In this document: one piece after another, positions 15,001 through 30,000 of the stretch | How the letters are laid out: each line of letters opens with the position of its first letter | Position numbering within the stretch: the stretch's first letter is position 1 | Source: Opisthocomus hoazin | Taxonomy: Eukaryota > Chordata > Aves > Opisthocomiformes > Opisthocomidae | Direction of reading: 5' to 3' | Assembly (NCBI RefSeq): GCF_030867145.1 | Contig: NC_134419.1 | Span: 73,775,403 to 73,839,402, forward strand | Length of the DNA: 64,000 nucleotides | Position numbers and translations under genes: made by a program | The notes under the pieces: generated by a model | Seen by the model: only the letters and a program-made list of their open reading frames with translations | Told to the model about the DNA's origin: nothing | Database searches by the model: none

Positions 15001-18000
15001 AGAAAAATATCCCAATTGACAGAAAGCACTATCTGTGAGATGATAAAAACTGATGATCGTTTCTCAACAATTTATGTATAAATATTGTATAGAAAACCAT
15101 TTTAATTAAACAACAAAAAGCACTAGACTTCGACACCTGCACAGATTCTTCTCCGCGATTCTTTAAGCATCTTTCTAACCACCCCACCACTCTCCTCCAG
15201 AGCACCTACACAGCTCTTTGTAGAGATTCATGCTGCACACATGAAGAGGTGTAGTTGTGCCAGCTCAGGGAGCTGCCCGTTTTAGTCACTCCCCCAAGCA
15301 GCAAAACACTGCAGCCCAGTCAGCTCACTACACTCCTCGGTCACGCTGCTCTTGAAATGTGAACTAGCTCAGAGGTATTTTTAGCAATCTGTCACTTCTA
15401 GCGCATTCAACAAAAACACTGAAACATCCATACTTTGTTGCTGACCTGCAAGCACTTAAAGTTAAATGGAGATGCCAGAAACACAAAAAGGAAAACCTTT
15501 AGACGAATTCAACAATTTTGTGAATTATAACAAATCCAACAGAAATTAAAAGTTTTTCAGCACTTGACAAAAGTGAAAAGTTTTATCTGAATAGCAAAGG
15601 AAAAAAGGGTATCAACATGTTCTATAGCTTCTCCAACCACACAGACCAAAAATAACCTTGATACAGTACCAAATTTTACAAGCGCAATTACTAGCATTTA
15701 CGTCTTACTCAGCTAATTGTACTAACACGTCAAGTATAAGAGTATTTGTCATTTCTATCTATGAATGTACAAATAAAGCATGTTTTTTTCTTTCAAACCA
15801 ACAATCCACCTGTCTAATATCAATCCATAATAAAACCTTTTTCGGGGAAAACCTACACAGTAATATTTTCATCTTCAACCTACAGAACAGCTAATGAATG
15901 TCCAAGCTAACATAAGTAACCTAGCATTAGTGGATCGTGATACAGTCCTACTTCATGTGTTTATATTTTAAGAGCATTACTTAATATTTCAACATGGATA
16001 AACAATGTAACACAGACATCTTGCTATCAGCCTTTTTTCCATATGGAAAAATTATTTTATATGTTCGCTACAGAATCTTTCTTACATAAACATAAAGCAA
16101 AAATTTCCACTGCTCTTTTAAGAGAAGTGAAGGTTTAACTTGCTACAACCAAAGCATGCTGGAAATCTGAGTGTCTTTTACACCTTGCTCCAAAGGGCTC
16201 TGGAGAACCTGAAATGTGAGCTCATTGGTGAGTCCGACCTTGAAGCCAACAGCCCCAGTGAGGAGGACAGGGAGTGAGAAGGACAGGTCAGTTCTTGAGC
16301 TGTGCCATCTTTTGTTCATGTGTTTGGATTCCACTATGAAGTTACATTCCAGGTTCTTCACAACAGCAGTTTCTCCAGGAAGACTAAAGAAAGCAGGCTC
16401 TTGGATTTTCAAAAATGCATGCAAAATTTTAAAGAAATCCTAGCTCTCTAGGCCCATCTACAGGCAAGTTATTATTTGGTATATCCTAAACCTGATAAAT
16501 GCAAGACTGGCAGTTTTACCTCAGGCCTCTCGTGTACATTTTGACATGATTTTAGTTATGACCAAACACTAACTAGTTGGATGCACTAAGAATGATTTAT
16601 TCTTCTTCACAAGCACAAACAGCTGACTACCACCAGCCTGAAAAAAAAAAAATGAAAAGGTACATCTAATCTGAGAAAACACATTCATTAAAATTAAGCT
16701 TTAGTATAAAGTGTTGAGTTATTAGCTTACATTTCTACTTAATCCACAAGTATATAAATGCAGCCTATCATTACTCTCAAATTATATCAGAGGTCGTTAC
16801 CACAATATTCTGAAAAACAGAGCAACACATTTCTGAAAATACACAAATGCACACAAGCACCAATATCAAATCCTTGCAATCTCATGTTAAATTTATCATT
16901 AGATAGCTCATTGCCTTTCCTACGTCAAAGAAAGGCGTAATAATCAAGTATGACCTCACAACTTCAAAATAAGCTTGTCTTGCTAAACCAGAAAATTTAG
17001 ATCTATTAGAACAGGTGAGTATGTAACAGACGCAGAAGGCTACTTCGTCATTCATAAGTACAGTAACGCTGCACTACATCTGTATACATGAACACCTCAA
17101 GGATCAGTTCTCTGTTCTGAAGGGAGGGGGCAGCAGTAACAATACTGATTATCAAGGCACTGAAAACAAATTACTGGAACAAGTCGTTGATCAGACAAGC
17201 AAAAACCACCAAAAGGCTGCATAAGAGCAACAGATAAGCATCACACAACGCACTTTGGGGAATGTCAGAATTTGTCAACATTTTCAGAAGACTTGAAATG
17301 ACTCACCAGTAAGTGAGGAGGCTTAATGACTGCAAGAGCCTTAGCCAGAGCTGAGGACATAGCAGTCAGTTGATTTCTGATTTGCTCCGAAGGCATGCTT
17401 TGTAGTTGAGGGCCTAGTGGAGCATCTTCTCTAGTACTGTAATTCAAATCTGAGCCAAAACTCAGTGTTCGTGTAGTATGATCAAGTCGAACCTTTGCAA
17501 GAAAAAAAAACAACCAAACAAGGTTTGTATTATTCATTACTTTTGAATAATTTCTCTGTTGCGCTGCCTACGACCAATGAGTCAACAGAAGCTCTAAGCA
17601 GAAATTACTTTCTAAAAAAAGTTATAGCTATACCAGACTATAAGAAATGCTGAATTAGTAGAATAAAAATCGCACTGTGAATAAAACTTTAATTTCCATG
17701 GCTTATTAAAAAAAAAAAAAAAAATCATCACAGGAGGAGGCTGAACTTTCAATGGTTCTATGAAATGAGTACTGCAAGACAAATAATTCTTGCCTCTTCC
17801 TCCGCATTAGTAATACGCGAAACAAGAATCTTGACTTTAATGCAGACAATTTCAACACATCTAAAATATAAGCTAAAGTTGTGTATTAATCTAAACACAT
17901 TACAAACCTTTATCTAAAAACCTAAATGGATAATTACTGAGCAACCTCAACTAAAAACTACTTGCATCGCATCACCAGCTTTAATATTTCATTACAGGCT

Positions 18001-21000
18001 GTCATTTATTCTATACAGATAATTTTACCAACAACGCAATCTTCAAGAGCAGCTGAAACATCTCAGACATCGGTGTGCATCTCATACATTGGCGCCCATC
18101 TCAGACATTGGCATTTTACTTCAATCACTTGGTTTGACAAAACCCAACATCAGCGACTGCTAGCTCTTCAGCCTTGCACAACTAATTCAGCATACTCAGA
18201 ATTTTTTTGTTTGTTAGACTTGCTTCAGGATATTCTGGACTAAATGACTGGGGCTCACAGGGCAAGTTTCAGTGAACTTTATTTCAAATTTTGCTTCTAC
18301 TGGACTTGCATTAATGGTTGTTGACCTAAATCAAAAATACACACCAGAATGCAAATAACCATCAGTTCTTAATAGATTGTCACATGCATCATTTACTCTA
18401 GTTTACCTCTATCTATCAGAAACATCTTCCTCGTGTTCAATGTACACCAGTTAGTTTTCATGGAGTGTAATACACACGAATCCATACCTCACTTCACAGA
18501 AGTCCTTTTACAGCACTTACTTGTAAGTCACAATGTCTGGCTGCATCGACGATATTACGTTCCAGCTGGAAAGCATCAACAAAAGGAACCAGGGTAGCCA
18601 GACGAGAAAATTCAATGCTTTGATAAATCTGGGCCACCTGTATGTGAACAGAAACATTACTTATTTTCTCTCATTAAAAGAGATCAGAAATAAAAGTTGT
18701 TGTACGGGCTCTAAAGCTAACTTTGTAAATCATCAATAAATAAATGTATACATATGAATACAATTACAAGTGCTCTTTCAGGATTTTATTTCTGTCCTGT
18801 ATTCAAACTTAACCTAAGATTAAATGAATGGCTTCTTTGTATGAAGGAGACTGGCAGCAGTAACTACGTACAGCTATGCTGCTAATTAGCCTTCAACTAT
18901 TTCTTTAGCACATCAGAAATAACACTGCTCATCACTTGTAACGAAAGCAGGTCAATGAAATGTGCCTTTTATGAAACACCTAAACACAAAAAAACCCAAA
19001 ACATCCCACCCAAACCTTACTCCAAAAAAAGTTTAATTACCTTAAACAAGACACCACAGATTCGTAATGAAGAAAATCTAGGCAAGAGATTATGCTGCTG
19101 TACGCAGCCACTATTAAGTATAGCTACTATGGCTGTACCTAAACAATACACAAACCTGAAGATAAATGTTATCTACTGGAAAAACGTATTGCAAAATCAT
19201 AATGGTCTTCTATTTGATGGAAAAAAACCCACCTCAGCATGGAAGCTTCCAACTTTACGTTCTTCCAAAGCATTATCTAACTTGTGTATACTTATGAATA
19301 TACATTTTCTTTATTCATACCTGCTGCAGAAGGCGAAGAATGGTATTGTTTTGCAGGTGAGGAACATACAGCTGCAGTTCAGGTTCTTTTTCAGCTTGGT
19401 CTTTCACCCAATTCAGAACCTATCAGAAATCTGAAAAGTTACTCCATCTGCACCAGCCCTTAAAAACTTCAACAGTGAAGTACAAAGCATGGTTCTTAAA
19501 TACCTCTGTTTTACAGCTCATGAAACAACAGCACTTCCGCCCAGATACTACACTGTTTTACTGACGTGTATCTTTTGATAATTTATTTATAATGGATAGT
19601 GTAACATTTTTTGTATGAAGGCGACTGACAGTACTGGCAACATTTACCACACTGCTAATTTACCTTCAAGTTCTTTTTAGCACCTCAAGTATCTTTGTTC
19701 CCACTATCAAAGAAAAAGAAGATGATGTGCTTCATCAATCACAGAATTTACATAACCTAATCAACAGCTCTCACATTATTTTATCTCCCAATACTTTATA
19801 TTTTAATAGCAAAAAGTCATTGGCATATTTTTCCACTTCCCACACAACCCACTTGCATGCACATGCACGTGTGCACACAGTTTTCTTATTTCTGCATCTT
19901 GAAACAGAATTTAACTCAGTATCATCTCCACCAGCAAGACCTTCTGATACGTTCCCAAAACTCTGCACCTTTACAGGGGCCCTCTGAATAGCACCCTAGA
20001 GACCTGAAGGAATTTTCATTCTATTTCAATTATCCGGTGCACTAGGTATATCAGATGTTACATACATGCCATTTTAATGGAGTTTGACCAACTAAAGCCT
20101 ACCATTGAAAATCCTGGCAATAGAAGAAGCTAGCTGGTATTTACCACAAACCAATATTCAAATGACTCACTACTAGTCAAGGCCAATTACTACATACACA
20201 GAGCTACAAAACTTACCTTGCTGACACGGCTACATAACTTCAGCGGGTGAAAGTCTACTTCAAGCCAATTGTAAAGTTCTTTCACTTCTGGAACAACATA
20301 CTGCACTACGTTGAACCTTACCTACAGTCAACAAAAAACCCCAAATATCTCAAAATAAATATAATATTAATAAATAGTTATGCTTTAAGAATTTCATATT
20401 CAAGAAGTTAAATAGGCACCACATGTCCCTTTTAATACAGGAGGCTACTTATTACAGCGTTCTTAACTGCTGTGACAATAACTCTATGCTACACCACTTC
20501 ACTGTATTTAGAAATGGAAAGGTAGACAAAAAAACATACAAACAAGATAAATATTTAGACTGCAGTACCATCCTCAACTTATGAGCCATTTCTAAGACAC
20601 AAGTCCTACTGCACAACGTAGGCCCACACCCAAACTAAGACCACACATCTCCGTTCATAAGTAAACTTCTGCAGCTTTAAATTCTGGGTTTAAGGCAAAC
20701 AGCAGAGGTACTAGAAGAAGAATTAACACAAATTGTAAGACAAAAATTGAATGTAAGTTTTAGGCACGCAGCAAATGACCGCAAGAAGTTCAAACATCCT
20801 CTGAAAATATGTAACTGTGATTGAATGCCTAATTTGTTTATGAATACCTGGCAAGGTCTGAAGATAGATAAATGTAGCCTCCCTTCAAACTAAACACAAG
20901 GAAGTTTTCATAATCATTCAGGTCCTCACAGTCCTGTGCTTATCCAAAATACATTTAAAACAGAAAAATAAACACTTGGTTCAGTTAATCACACACTTTA

Positions 21001-24000
21001 GAGTAGGGGAAAAACCCCAAAGTTCTAGCTCACAAGCCTTTTCAAGATCCCTGAAGAGTTTCAAAATGGCATCTGTTGCTTAGGTGACAAAGAACAATAC
21101 TGAGTCTGACTCTTTAGTGCACACCAGCACTCGAGCCTCCCATTATGGCTGCTGTTTCCTAACAGTCCTTCTTGCAAATCTGAAATTTTAACGCTTTACT
21201 GTAAGTTATACAATTAACCATATAGCTGGTTTAACTTATAAACTGCTGTCCCATAACTATAATTGGTTTGGGTCCAAATTCTTTTCAGTGGTGCCCAGCG
21301 ACAGGACAAGAGGTAATGGGCACAAACTGAAGCAGAGGAAGTTCCAGCTGAACATGAGGAAGAACTTCTTCACTCTGAGGGTGACGGAGCACTGGAACAG
21401 GCTGCCCAGGGAGGTTCTGGAGTCTCCTTCTCTGGAGATATTCCAGACCCGCCTGGACAAGGTCCTTTGCGGCCTGCTGTAGGTGACCCTGCTTTGGCGG
21501 GAGGGTTGGACTAGATGACCCACAGATCCCTTCCAACCCCTAACATTCTGTGATTCTGTGAACTAAGCATAGTGCTCTAGAAGAAACAGTCCAAAAAGAG
21601 GACTCAGTGATTAAAAGCTGATCATCTGAATGCCAGTACGTACCATATCATTAATGAGACTGCCACGTGTAGGTGGGGCCTGAAGACCCAGCAGGGTTGC
21701 CAGACGTCGCTGCTTCTCAACAATGATGCCATCCATGTCCAGAAGGCGAGCAATGTCAGTTCTCTCGGGAGTTATAGGAATTGACAGAGTGGCCAAAAGG
21801 ACTCGGGTAGACATCCTGTTGACAAAGTATAACCGCAAAAGATGAACTGCAAGAGCACACTAATTAATTCTTTTTCATTTACGTGCCAATTCAAAAGTAG
21901 GAACGAGTTGCATTCATGATGCAAAACTGTGTAGGAATACCAGAAATTACAGAAAAAACGCCAACTACACAATAAGAGCACAGAATGCATTTTTCTTCAG
22001 TAACCAGGGGAAAGATTTTGATAACGTCTTTTCATTACTTACGTATGTGTGTATATACAGAAATGATAAAGAAATTTAAGCCACCTCTGAAAATATCAAA
22101 ATACTATAAAATAACGGAAACAGCAGAAAGCAGCACCTTTAAAAACTTTTTAGCTGCAAATCCATACCAGTCATTTTGATTGCACTGAGTTTTGAAATTT
22201 ACTGTGGAAGCCAGACGTACCTTTTGATGTAACAATACAAATGACATTAAACATTTAAATTCAGACCTTAGTATCCAGATGAGAAGGAATATAAGAATTT
22301 CCACAGAGTATTTATTGCTACCAGATTCTGATTCTGTAAAGGCCTGAACATGAACTTCAGAGGTTAATGCAGTCAACGACTCTGTATGCCTCAAAAGCCT
22401 TGCCAGTAATCATACTTGTTACCAAAAAATTAAAGGCCATTTGACTATACAGACTTTTATATATTAAGGAAAAGTCTATACTAATTATAAAGAAATCATG
22501 TGAAGTAAATATCGTCACTCAGAAGAGAAAAAGACAGCAAACACAGATGCTTATTAACTTGCTTAGCTTCCCAGTCAGTAACAGAGAAGGAAGCGTAACT
22601 AAGGTGATCCTGATGTTTACATCATTTATACTGCAGCTTTTTAGAATACCCTTCCTGCTCTAGGTTTCTTTTGAGGCAATCAGTACCGGCCACTTTCAGC
22701 AGAGCTTCCCATAGCCATACATATCATCTGCTTCATTTAGGGTACAATTCAGCTTATTTTTGAACGTACGGGGTTAAAAACAGAATCTAAGATCACATTA
22801 AATATCTTTCCCCACCTCTGCATCTCCTCTTGCGTGAGATTCTTTCGCATTTCTCTTGATAGGTGATAAAGTCGGTGAAGTGTGGATGCATGAAAAAGAG
22901 CATTTCCTGATTTCCAAAAGACAGTTGAAACTTTGTGATAGTAATTTGCCATCAGTTGTGGTTTGGGTGGCTTCTTAGACAGTGCAAATAGCCCATGAAT
23001 ATCCTCCACTGCTTTGAAAGCTTCCTAAAAAATCCAAATACACTACTTTTAGGAAGTTTTTTGCAACACCCAAAAAAGGGGAAAAATATACATTTCCTAC
23101 AGGTTGTAAGACTTAATTTAATACCACTGAAAGCTGTGATCTTCAGTTTTGCCAGCTATGTGAAATGAAATACTTCACTCCTGAGAAAGACATGATTTGT
23201 ACATACAGCAAATCCATTAACTACCTGCTTTTGGTAGTTAACGATCAGGTTATGTAATTTTTTGAAAACTGGTTTCTTTCAGATTTTCAAGCTACAAACC
23301 ATGGTGGGGGGGGAACAGAGTAACAAATATCCTACAATTTTACTATTATACCAATTCTACTATTTACTGGTTTTACCACTTTTCGTAAAAATAATCTAGA
23401 TGATTAGAAATGGGTATAGTTTCCCTAAAAATACATGTAATATTGGAAATGCCTTACATGTAATTACTTACGTACCTAAAATGAAAACAACACAACAGAG
23501 AACATTCTGCCAATGCTACTCTGGAAAACCAAAAAAGACAACCCTGGCTTTTTAAGGAATTTGACATTAGAAAGGTTGGAAAAGCAAAGCACCTCTTTGA
23601 CAAATCTGCTTCGATAGTGCCCTCACTGGCTAGACACTGACATAATCCAAGCAGCGACGTCGGCAGCTCAGCCCAATAGCAGCCTTCAACATCTACCAAC
23701 CACTTCCCAGGGATCCAGCTCATGAGAACGCAGGATGGCAGAGGTGAAGGTGTCATCATCAACTGCTCATTTTCACAACTCGAAACGACTTCAGTCACTT
23801 TAACTAGTAGCAGCAGAAGTTGGTTTGAAATGCTATGTGAAAACAGCAATCCCAGGAACATCAGACTAAGTAGTCAACGTGCGTGTAGCACCGCATTGTA
23901 GATATTAAACTTTATTCTTTAGCTATTATCCTGTCTTTACCTTGGAGTAGATACCATGAAACACGATCTGCATGGAACAGATTCTGGCAAGACATTAGAC

Positions 24001-27000
24001 TACAGCGTGATTACAGAAGCCCTGCTGTGTACCTGCCACAGCTCCATGCTAATAGCACTGTCCAGCTGCACAAGCCTGGTCTCCAGGTGCATTGACTGAC
24101 TCTCGGGATTGTTGAGGTTGATTGCTGTGCTTTGGTTATGATGACGCTGGATCTGCCCCAAATGCATTCGCAGGTTATCACAGAGTTTACGGAACTCAGC
24201 TTTACGTGTGTACTGCAGGCAGAACTTAAAAGCTGCAAAAATGAACAACGTAAATTAAAAATGCGCACTAATGGTGACTTCACAGTAGTTCTAAATAGGA
24301 TTCAAATATGTAAATCAGTACACTTAAAGAATCGTCATTTACAGTCCAAAGACATCAAACAAGAGGCAATCTAACTGTCATGCATAATGAATAAGTGACA
24401 ATGCAGAGCACTTCCATCTTGACCTCAAAAAATTAAGACGCTTCTACATAATTAAGCTTGAGGAGCAAATGGGGTAGGTACTTTGACTCTGTTTAAAAAT
24501 GTTCTAATTTAAGCAGTGATTCTAGCTTTTATTTTGAACTAAGCACAAATAATTCTGTGGATGGCATGAATTCAGGTTTTGGCTTTGTAAAATGGGGGAA
24601 GCAATTCTGAAGTCATCTAAATATGGTAAAGCTAAATGAAGCTTTCACATGACTAGAAATGACACAGAAAAAAAGTTGTCTTTCATCGCGTAGTTTCTCT
24701 CAAAAATCTGTTTTTGCTTTGCTACTGTCATTCTGAAAATTCTGAATTATCTCTACCAGAAACAAGCAAAAAAGCAAGTCACGACACTGTAACACAAAGA
24801 CTTTGGTACACTAAAGCACCTAAAACTTGACAGTCATCTCTCCTAATGTACTTGCACAATTTGGATCCAGAGTTAAAAATCTAACAGACTCTTTTTTTAA
24901 AAAATACAGAGCCCTAAGTTATACATACAAAGGAAAACATTTTTATGCCCATCTTCAACCCTCAAAAAAAGATTAATATGTAAATATTCATTCTTATAAA
25001 TTCAATTTTGCCAGTAGGAATCACACTAGATGTTTTCCTATTACCTTCCACATAATATTTTGCTAAGTTACATCTGTGTCAAAATTGATAGCCATCAGAA
25101 TTTTACAGTACCCTTTTGTGTACACTAGTTTTTGAAGTCAGCCAACTCAAAATACGTTAACGGAAGATGTATTTGCCATTCTGATTAACAAAGTGAAAAC
25201 ACAACTAATTTAGATCAGTAAGTTAGAAAACATAGACACACAGCATCAGTAATTCTCATATTCTCAGTATGTCCAGGAAAAAAAAAAACTTTTTCCTTGC
25301 AGGTTCTATTACAAGAAAAGATCAGTGTTCAGAAACCTCAGTAATTTTAAGGAACCTCTGCAATTTTAAGACTAGTACACATGCACATACATAGGCCTAA
25401 GAGATTAACGTATTTCCAACTCTGAAGCAATATCGACGTAGAAATAACCTTTAATTTTCTAGTTTTACAGGATGCAATAGAGAAGTTCTAGATCTTATTA
25501 CACTTTTCAACTTACCTTGCTGTGCAATATCATGGTACAGGCGTTCCACTCGAGAATTATTTCGGAGAAGATCCAAACACTGTCTATACGATTCCCACAG
25601 AAATTTAACCCAGGGTGTCAAAAGCAGTCGGTCAGTACGATCCTGAGTGTCTTCTCCACTTACAGCACTCAAAAGAACACTACAGTCGGGGACGGGGAAG
25701 GAGGGTAAGGAAAAAGTGTTTTATTCCCCACAATTCTCACCAATTTTTCTTATCAAGATCTAAGATGACACTGGATGAATCTAACAGCTAATTGCTGCTG
25801 AACAGTCTATTGCTTATTTTCAAATTGGTCCCTCAGACTCTTTTCCTTTAAAGGATGTAGATAACTTTTCTTGCTGTTCAGTTTCAAACTTCGGCCCCTC
25901 CATACATGACTGACGTGTACAAGCTCCAGAGGTAAGAGACATCACTCTCCCTCTTCTATCAGGGAGCTGCACAGTCCACATCTGTTGGTTTCAAATATCT
26001 AGAACTTGCCTCTTTCTTTTATTCCAGAATCAACATTCTTACAAAAATCAGTATCAAAGTATTGCTTTGATTTTCAGACCACACCTAAGATGGCTAATCT
26101 CAACTCACCTCCTCAGAATTTTACCACCATTTTTCCTAAAAATCTCCACTTACAGCTGAAGGTCCTTTTGTTATTTCTTTAGATATCTTCTGCAAGTTTT
26201 GACTTACGGAATTACAATTTGGTTTGACTGGTAGAAACTTTATTTTATTCCCTACACTTTCTGATTTTTTTAAGGGATATGGGCAGATGGCCTCTTCCAA
26301 ACTCAGCTGGAGTGGTTTAAAACATTTCTTCACCCTTAGCTTGTCACCCGTCTTCCACAGATGTCACCACATCTGTACTATCAGAGTTAATGTGAGCACT
26401 CCCTAAATCAATGGATTCTTCTGAAGAACATAGTTATGCAGTTGGAGCTAACCTCACTTTCCCGAAGCGGATCAGGAGGTTCTCCCACAAAACGTTCTGA
26501 CAACAAAACAGGGACTTCTCGCAGAGCTGGAGAGTGGTTTCATCCTAACCTGGCACTACTTGTTTAGGCAAGGTCTAAGTGAAGGTCTATACACAACCCA
26601 AAGCAGATATATTTTCTGAACCTTTTTTCCATTCCTTATACGTTCTCATTATCCAATTAATTATAACACTCTCAATTCATTTTTATGCACTTTCTTCTAT
26701 TATCGTATCAGTTACCCAGCAAGTAAAAAATAACATTACCTTTTGTTTGTATGTGGTCAGAAAGACTGGAAGTTATCACATACAGGAATTAAATTTGCCT
26801 TATGAAATTAACAGTATTTGTACATCAACTTATAATGCCCAGCTTTCAATAATAAACTCTCCAATACCACTACAGATGCAGATCCAAGCAGACCTTAGAA
26901 AGCAGTGACCCAACTCCCAGAATCGCTTCTACTGTATCTACGTTTTCTGTTCTTTACTACTTCCCTACTTTACTCTTCTTTACTTGGACTTAGGATTTTG

Positions 27001-30000
27001 TTCAGTGCAAAATTCCTTTTTTTTTGGCCTACCTTTAGAACCTCTACACCACCACTAGTATTCCATTTCAAATCCACCATCTTTAGTTCTCTAAATTGCC
27101 AATATTCTTCATGAAAACAAGGATACTTTGCAATTTTAAAGACAGGCTGCCCACCTTTCTGGAGTCTGAATGTTATCTAAGTCTTCTATGTCCAATACCA
27201 TCTGCTGGGATTCTTCCTTAGCTGCTTCTGTTTTTTCTTCAGCTAATTTTAAATAGGCTCGAACAACATCTTCCAAAGATTTGATGTTCACCTACATTAA
27301 AGGCAGAAAATGGGAAGATGCTTCCACTCATAACAGGTGGCAAATACTTAAAACATTCATGCTACACAACTAGAACATCTAAAAAGGCACATTCATTCTA
27401 ACTCAAGATCAATCAGTTACTTTTAGATCGTATCAGCTGACATACCATGCTTGCTACAAATAAAAAAAAAAAAAAATAATTCAAAAGTCATACCTGCTGG
27501 CAAATGTTCTTGTACTGGTAGAGTCCTTCTTTTGCCAGATGACTCTTGCGGAGATCCACACAGAGTTCCAGGTACTTCAGCATAATTGGCTCGTGGATTT
27601 TCTGCCATGTTCGGTGTTTTTTACTTTTCATAACATCATAGAGAACATCAAGGGCAGGCTGCTTTTTGCCAACCTCAAGGAATTCTGAAAGTAAAATCCA
27701 ATTAGTCAAAGACTTGCAACCAGAAGACACATGTTTTTATGCTTAACACTGTAAACTTTTAGAATTTAATCAACTCTAACCAACATCCATTGATGGTTTG
27801 ATTTAGCTGGCCATATCAAAAATGCTGGCAGATGCAATTGTAGTGACAGTCTTTCAATGACACAACTGGAAAATTAATGCAGACCTCTCCATTAACATGA
27901 AAATTTCAGGATGGCAGAGATGTCTCTCCCTCCATCAAAGCATGACTGGGTACTTCACAAATATTAATAATACACACACATCGAGTTTTAAAGATAGTTT
28001 CATCAAGAAGGACAACAAATACACAACACGAGGCTTGTAGTACAGCGCCTACCAATGTCATTCAACAAGATGCAAACCATCCAGCGAATCTGACTTTTAA
28101 AAAAAGTCCTGCCCTCAAGCCAAGAAACAAAGACAGAAATTTCATTCAGAAAAGTTGTTTGGATTTTTTTTTTTAATTCAGAGTAGTCTAGAGATTCAGT
28201 TATACTAAAAGCTGCTACACTCCAACTGAAAGGTCAGACATTTTTTGAACCAGCCTTGCTGCTGAAACCAGTGCCACATTTATTCACTCCTTAAGTAGCT
28301 ACTGCTACTAACAGGATCTCCCAGCATCACAGCAACTCCCACCTACGATATAGCACATGTTCACTCAGTATAAAATACAGCAAACCCTTCACGAGCAAAT
28401 ACCACCGCAGCACAGCCAGCTACCAGCATCCACACAGGCCCTACACTAAACGCACTCTTAACTGCAGAAAAGCAAGCCAAAAGAACATTGAGAATAGGGA
28501 GTAAATAGGTTTAAAAGATAAAGAGAAGTAGAGTACAGACAAAAGGAAATATGTGTATTCCTAAAGGTGAGGGGTGGAGTCAGTACTTTCCATGAAGGAC
28601 TTTGGAAATCACTACATTCCTAAATAAAGGCAGAAAGGATTAAAGCAGCGGGCTACCTCAAGATGCGCAGACATTAGACAGAGCTTCTAAGTTTTAGAAT
28701 CTTAGAATCTAAGTTAAATATGACTAAACCATGTATTTAGAAAGCAGCAGGACTTTAATTTAAGGACCATCATAGCATGTATTTAGGGCTTAGTTTATGT
28801 AAATAATCAGCTTGTGTAAGAGCAACAAGTTACTTGACAGAAAAAACATACTGTTACACTTTAAGATCATTAATGTTACAATGTGACAGTATTCAGCAGT
28901 ATTTTTTTTTAGTCACAGAGGGAATTTTAATAAAACTATCCTTCGTCCCATAATTTACACTGTTATTTCAGTGCTGCTTTTGAGGCAATTACTGCTCAGC
29001 TTTACAATTTTTTATTTATGAAAATAAACGTGCAAGGCAAGTTTAATCTTGCAACAATGCCAGGCCATTTCAACCACAACTCTCAGTGGTCAATAACCAA
29101 CTGGACAAAGCAAAAAATTAATTCAGATTGTTCTGAAACTTTTAATTAACTCTGGTTAAGCAAGTTCTTACCAGCAAGTCAAATAATTAAGGCTAATTTA
29201 ACAGACACTGTAGTAAAAGCACACACAAAGTGAACCCGAAGAGTCAAATACAGCACACACCACCACGCCTTGCAGTAGAAACTGTAAGTTACGGAAACAA
29301 AGATTTGTAAAAGACAAAATCTAAAGCCTTAGCCCCTGAATAGCTGTCAGAACTACATTTTTTTCTATTCTTTTCTGTTATACCACTTAATCTGCCAAAA
29401 GGTATTCAAAACAGCAACTGAAGCTCAGAGAGGACACGAACTGGCTGGTACACATTGACAACTCATCTACTGCTAACCCAAACTCCTGCACTAAGCTAGG
29501 TTTTCGATCTGAGAAAACGTACGTCATTACGGAAGGTGACAAAGCTGTCATGCTATCTTCCCTACCTGTAACAGAGAGCAAATTCAGTATCTGCAACAAC
29601 AAAATGCTCCCAAAAGTTACATACATCCTTGACTACAAAGCAATGTCGCTTATTAACAATAGCTAAGGGTTGGCTTTGACCTACATTTACCATTTGTAAG
29701 GAAAACCAGCCTTTTTTACATATCTGTACATATCTACAATCATTCAAGCTCTTCTTATTACCAAACATCATCTATGTATGTAGACGTCACTTGAGCACCT
29801 GAAGCATAAAGTCCTCTTAAATGCTCACGTAAGCCTTACATATAAAACGCAAACACCAACACTCTGGAAACTGCACTGAATGTCCCAATTTGAAACGTCA
29901 GCTTAATATTAAACCACTTCCTGGGATGTACAAGGCATACCTGCCTTGGGTACGTCTTCTCACCCTCCACTGTACTTGGACACATCGAGACTGAGCCCCT

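Noticed and set aside
18955-19434. 159-codon plus-strand frame
   Set aside because: It overlaps EIF3A exon 9 on the opposite strand and AT-rich intron; the peptide has no recognisable domain.
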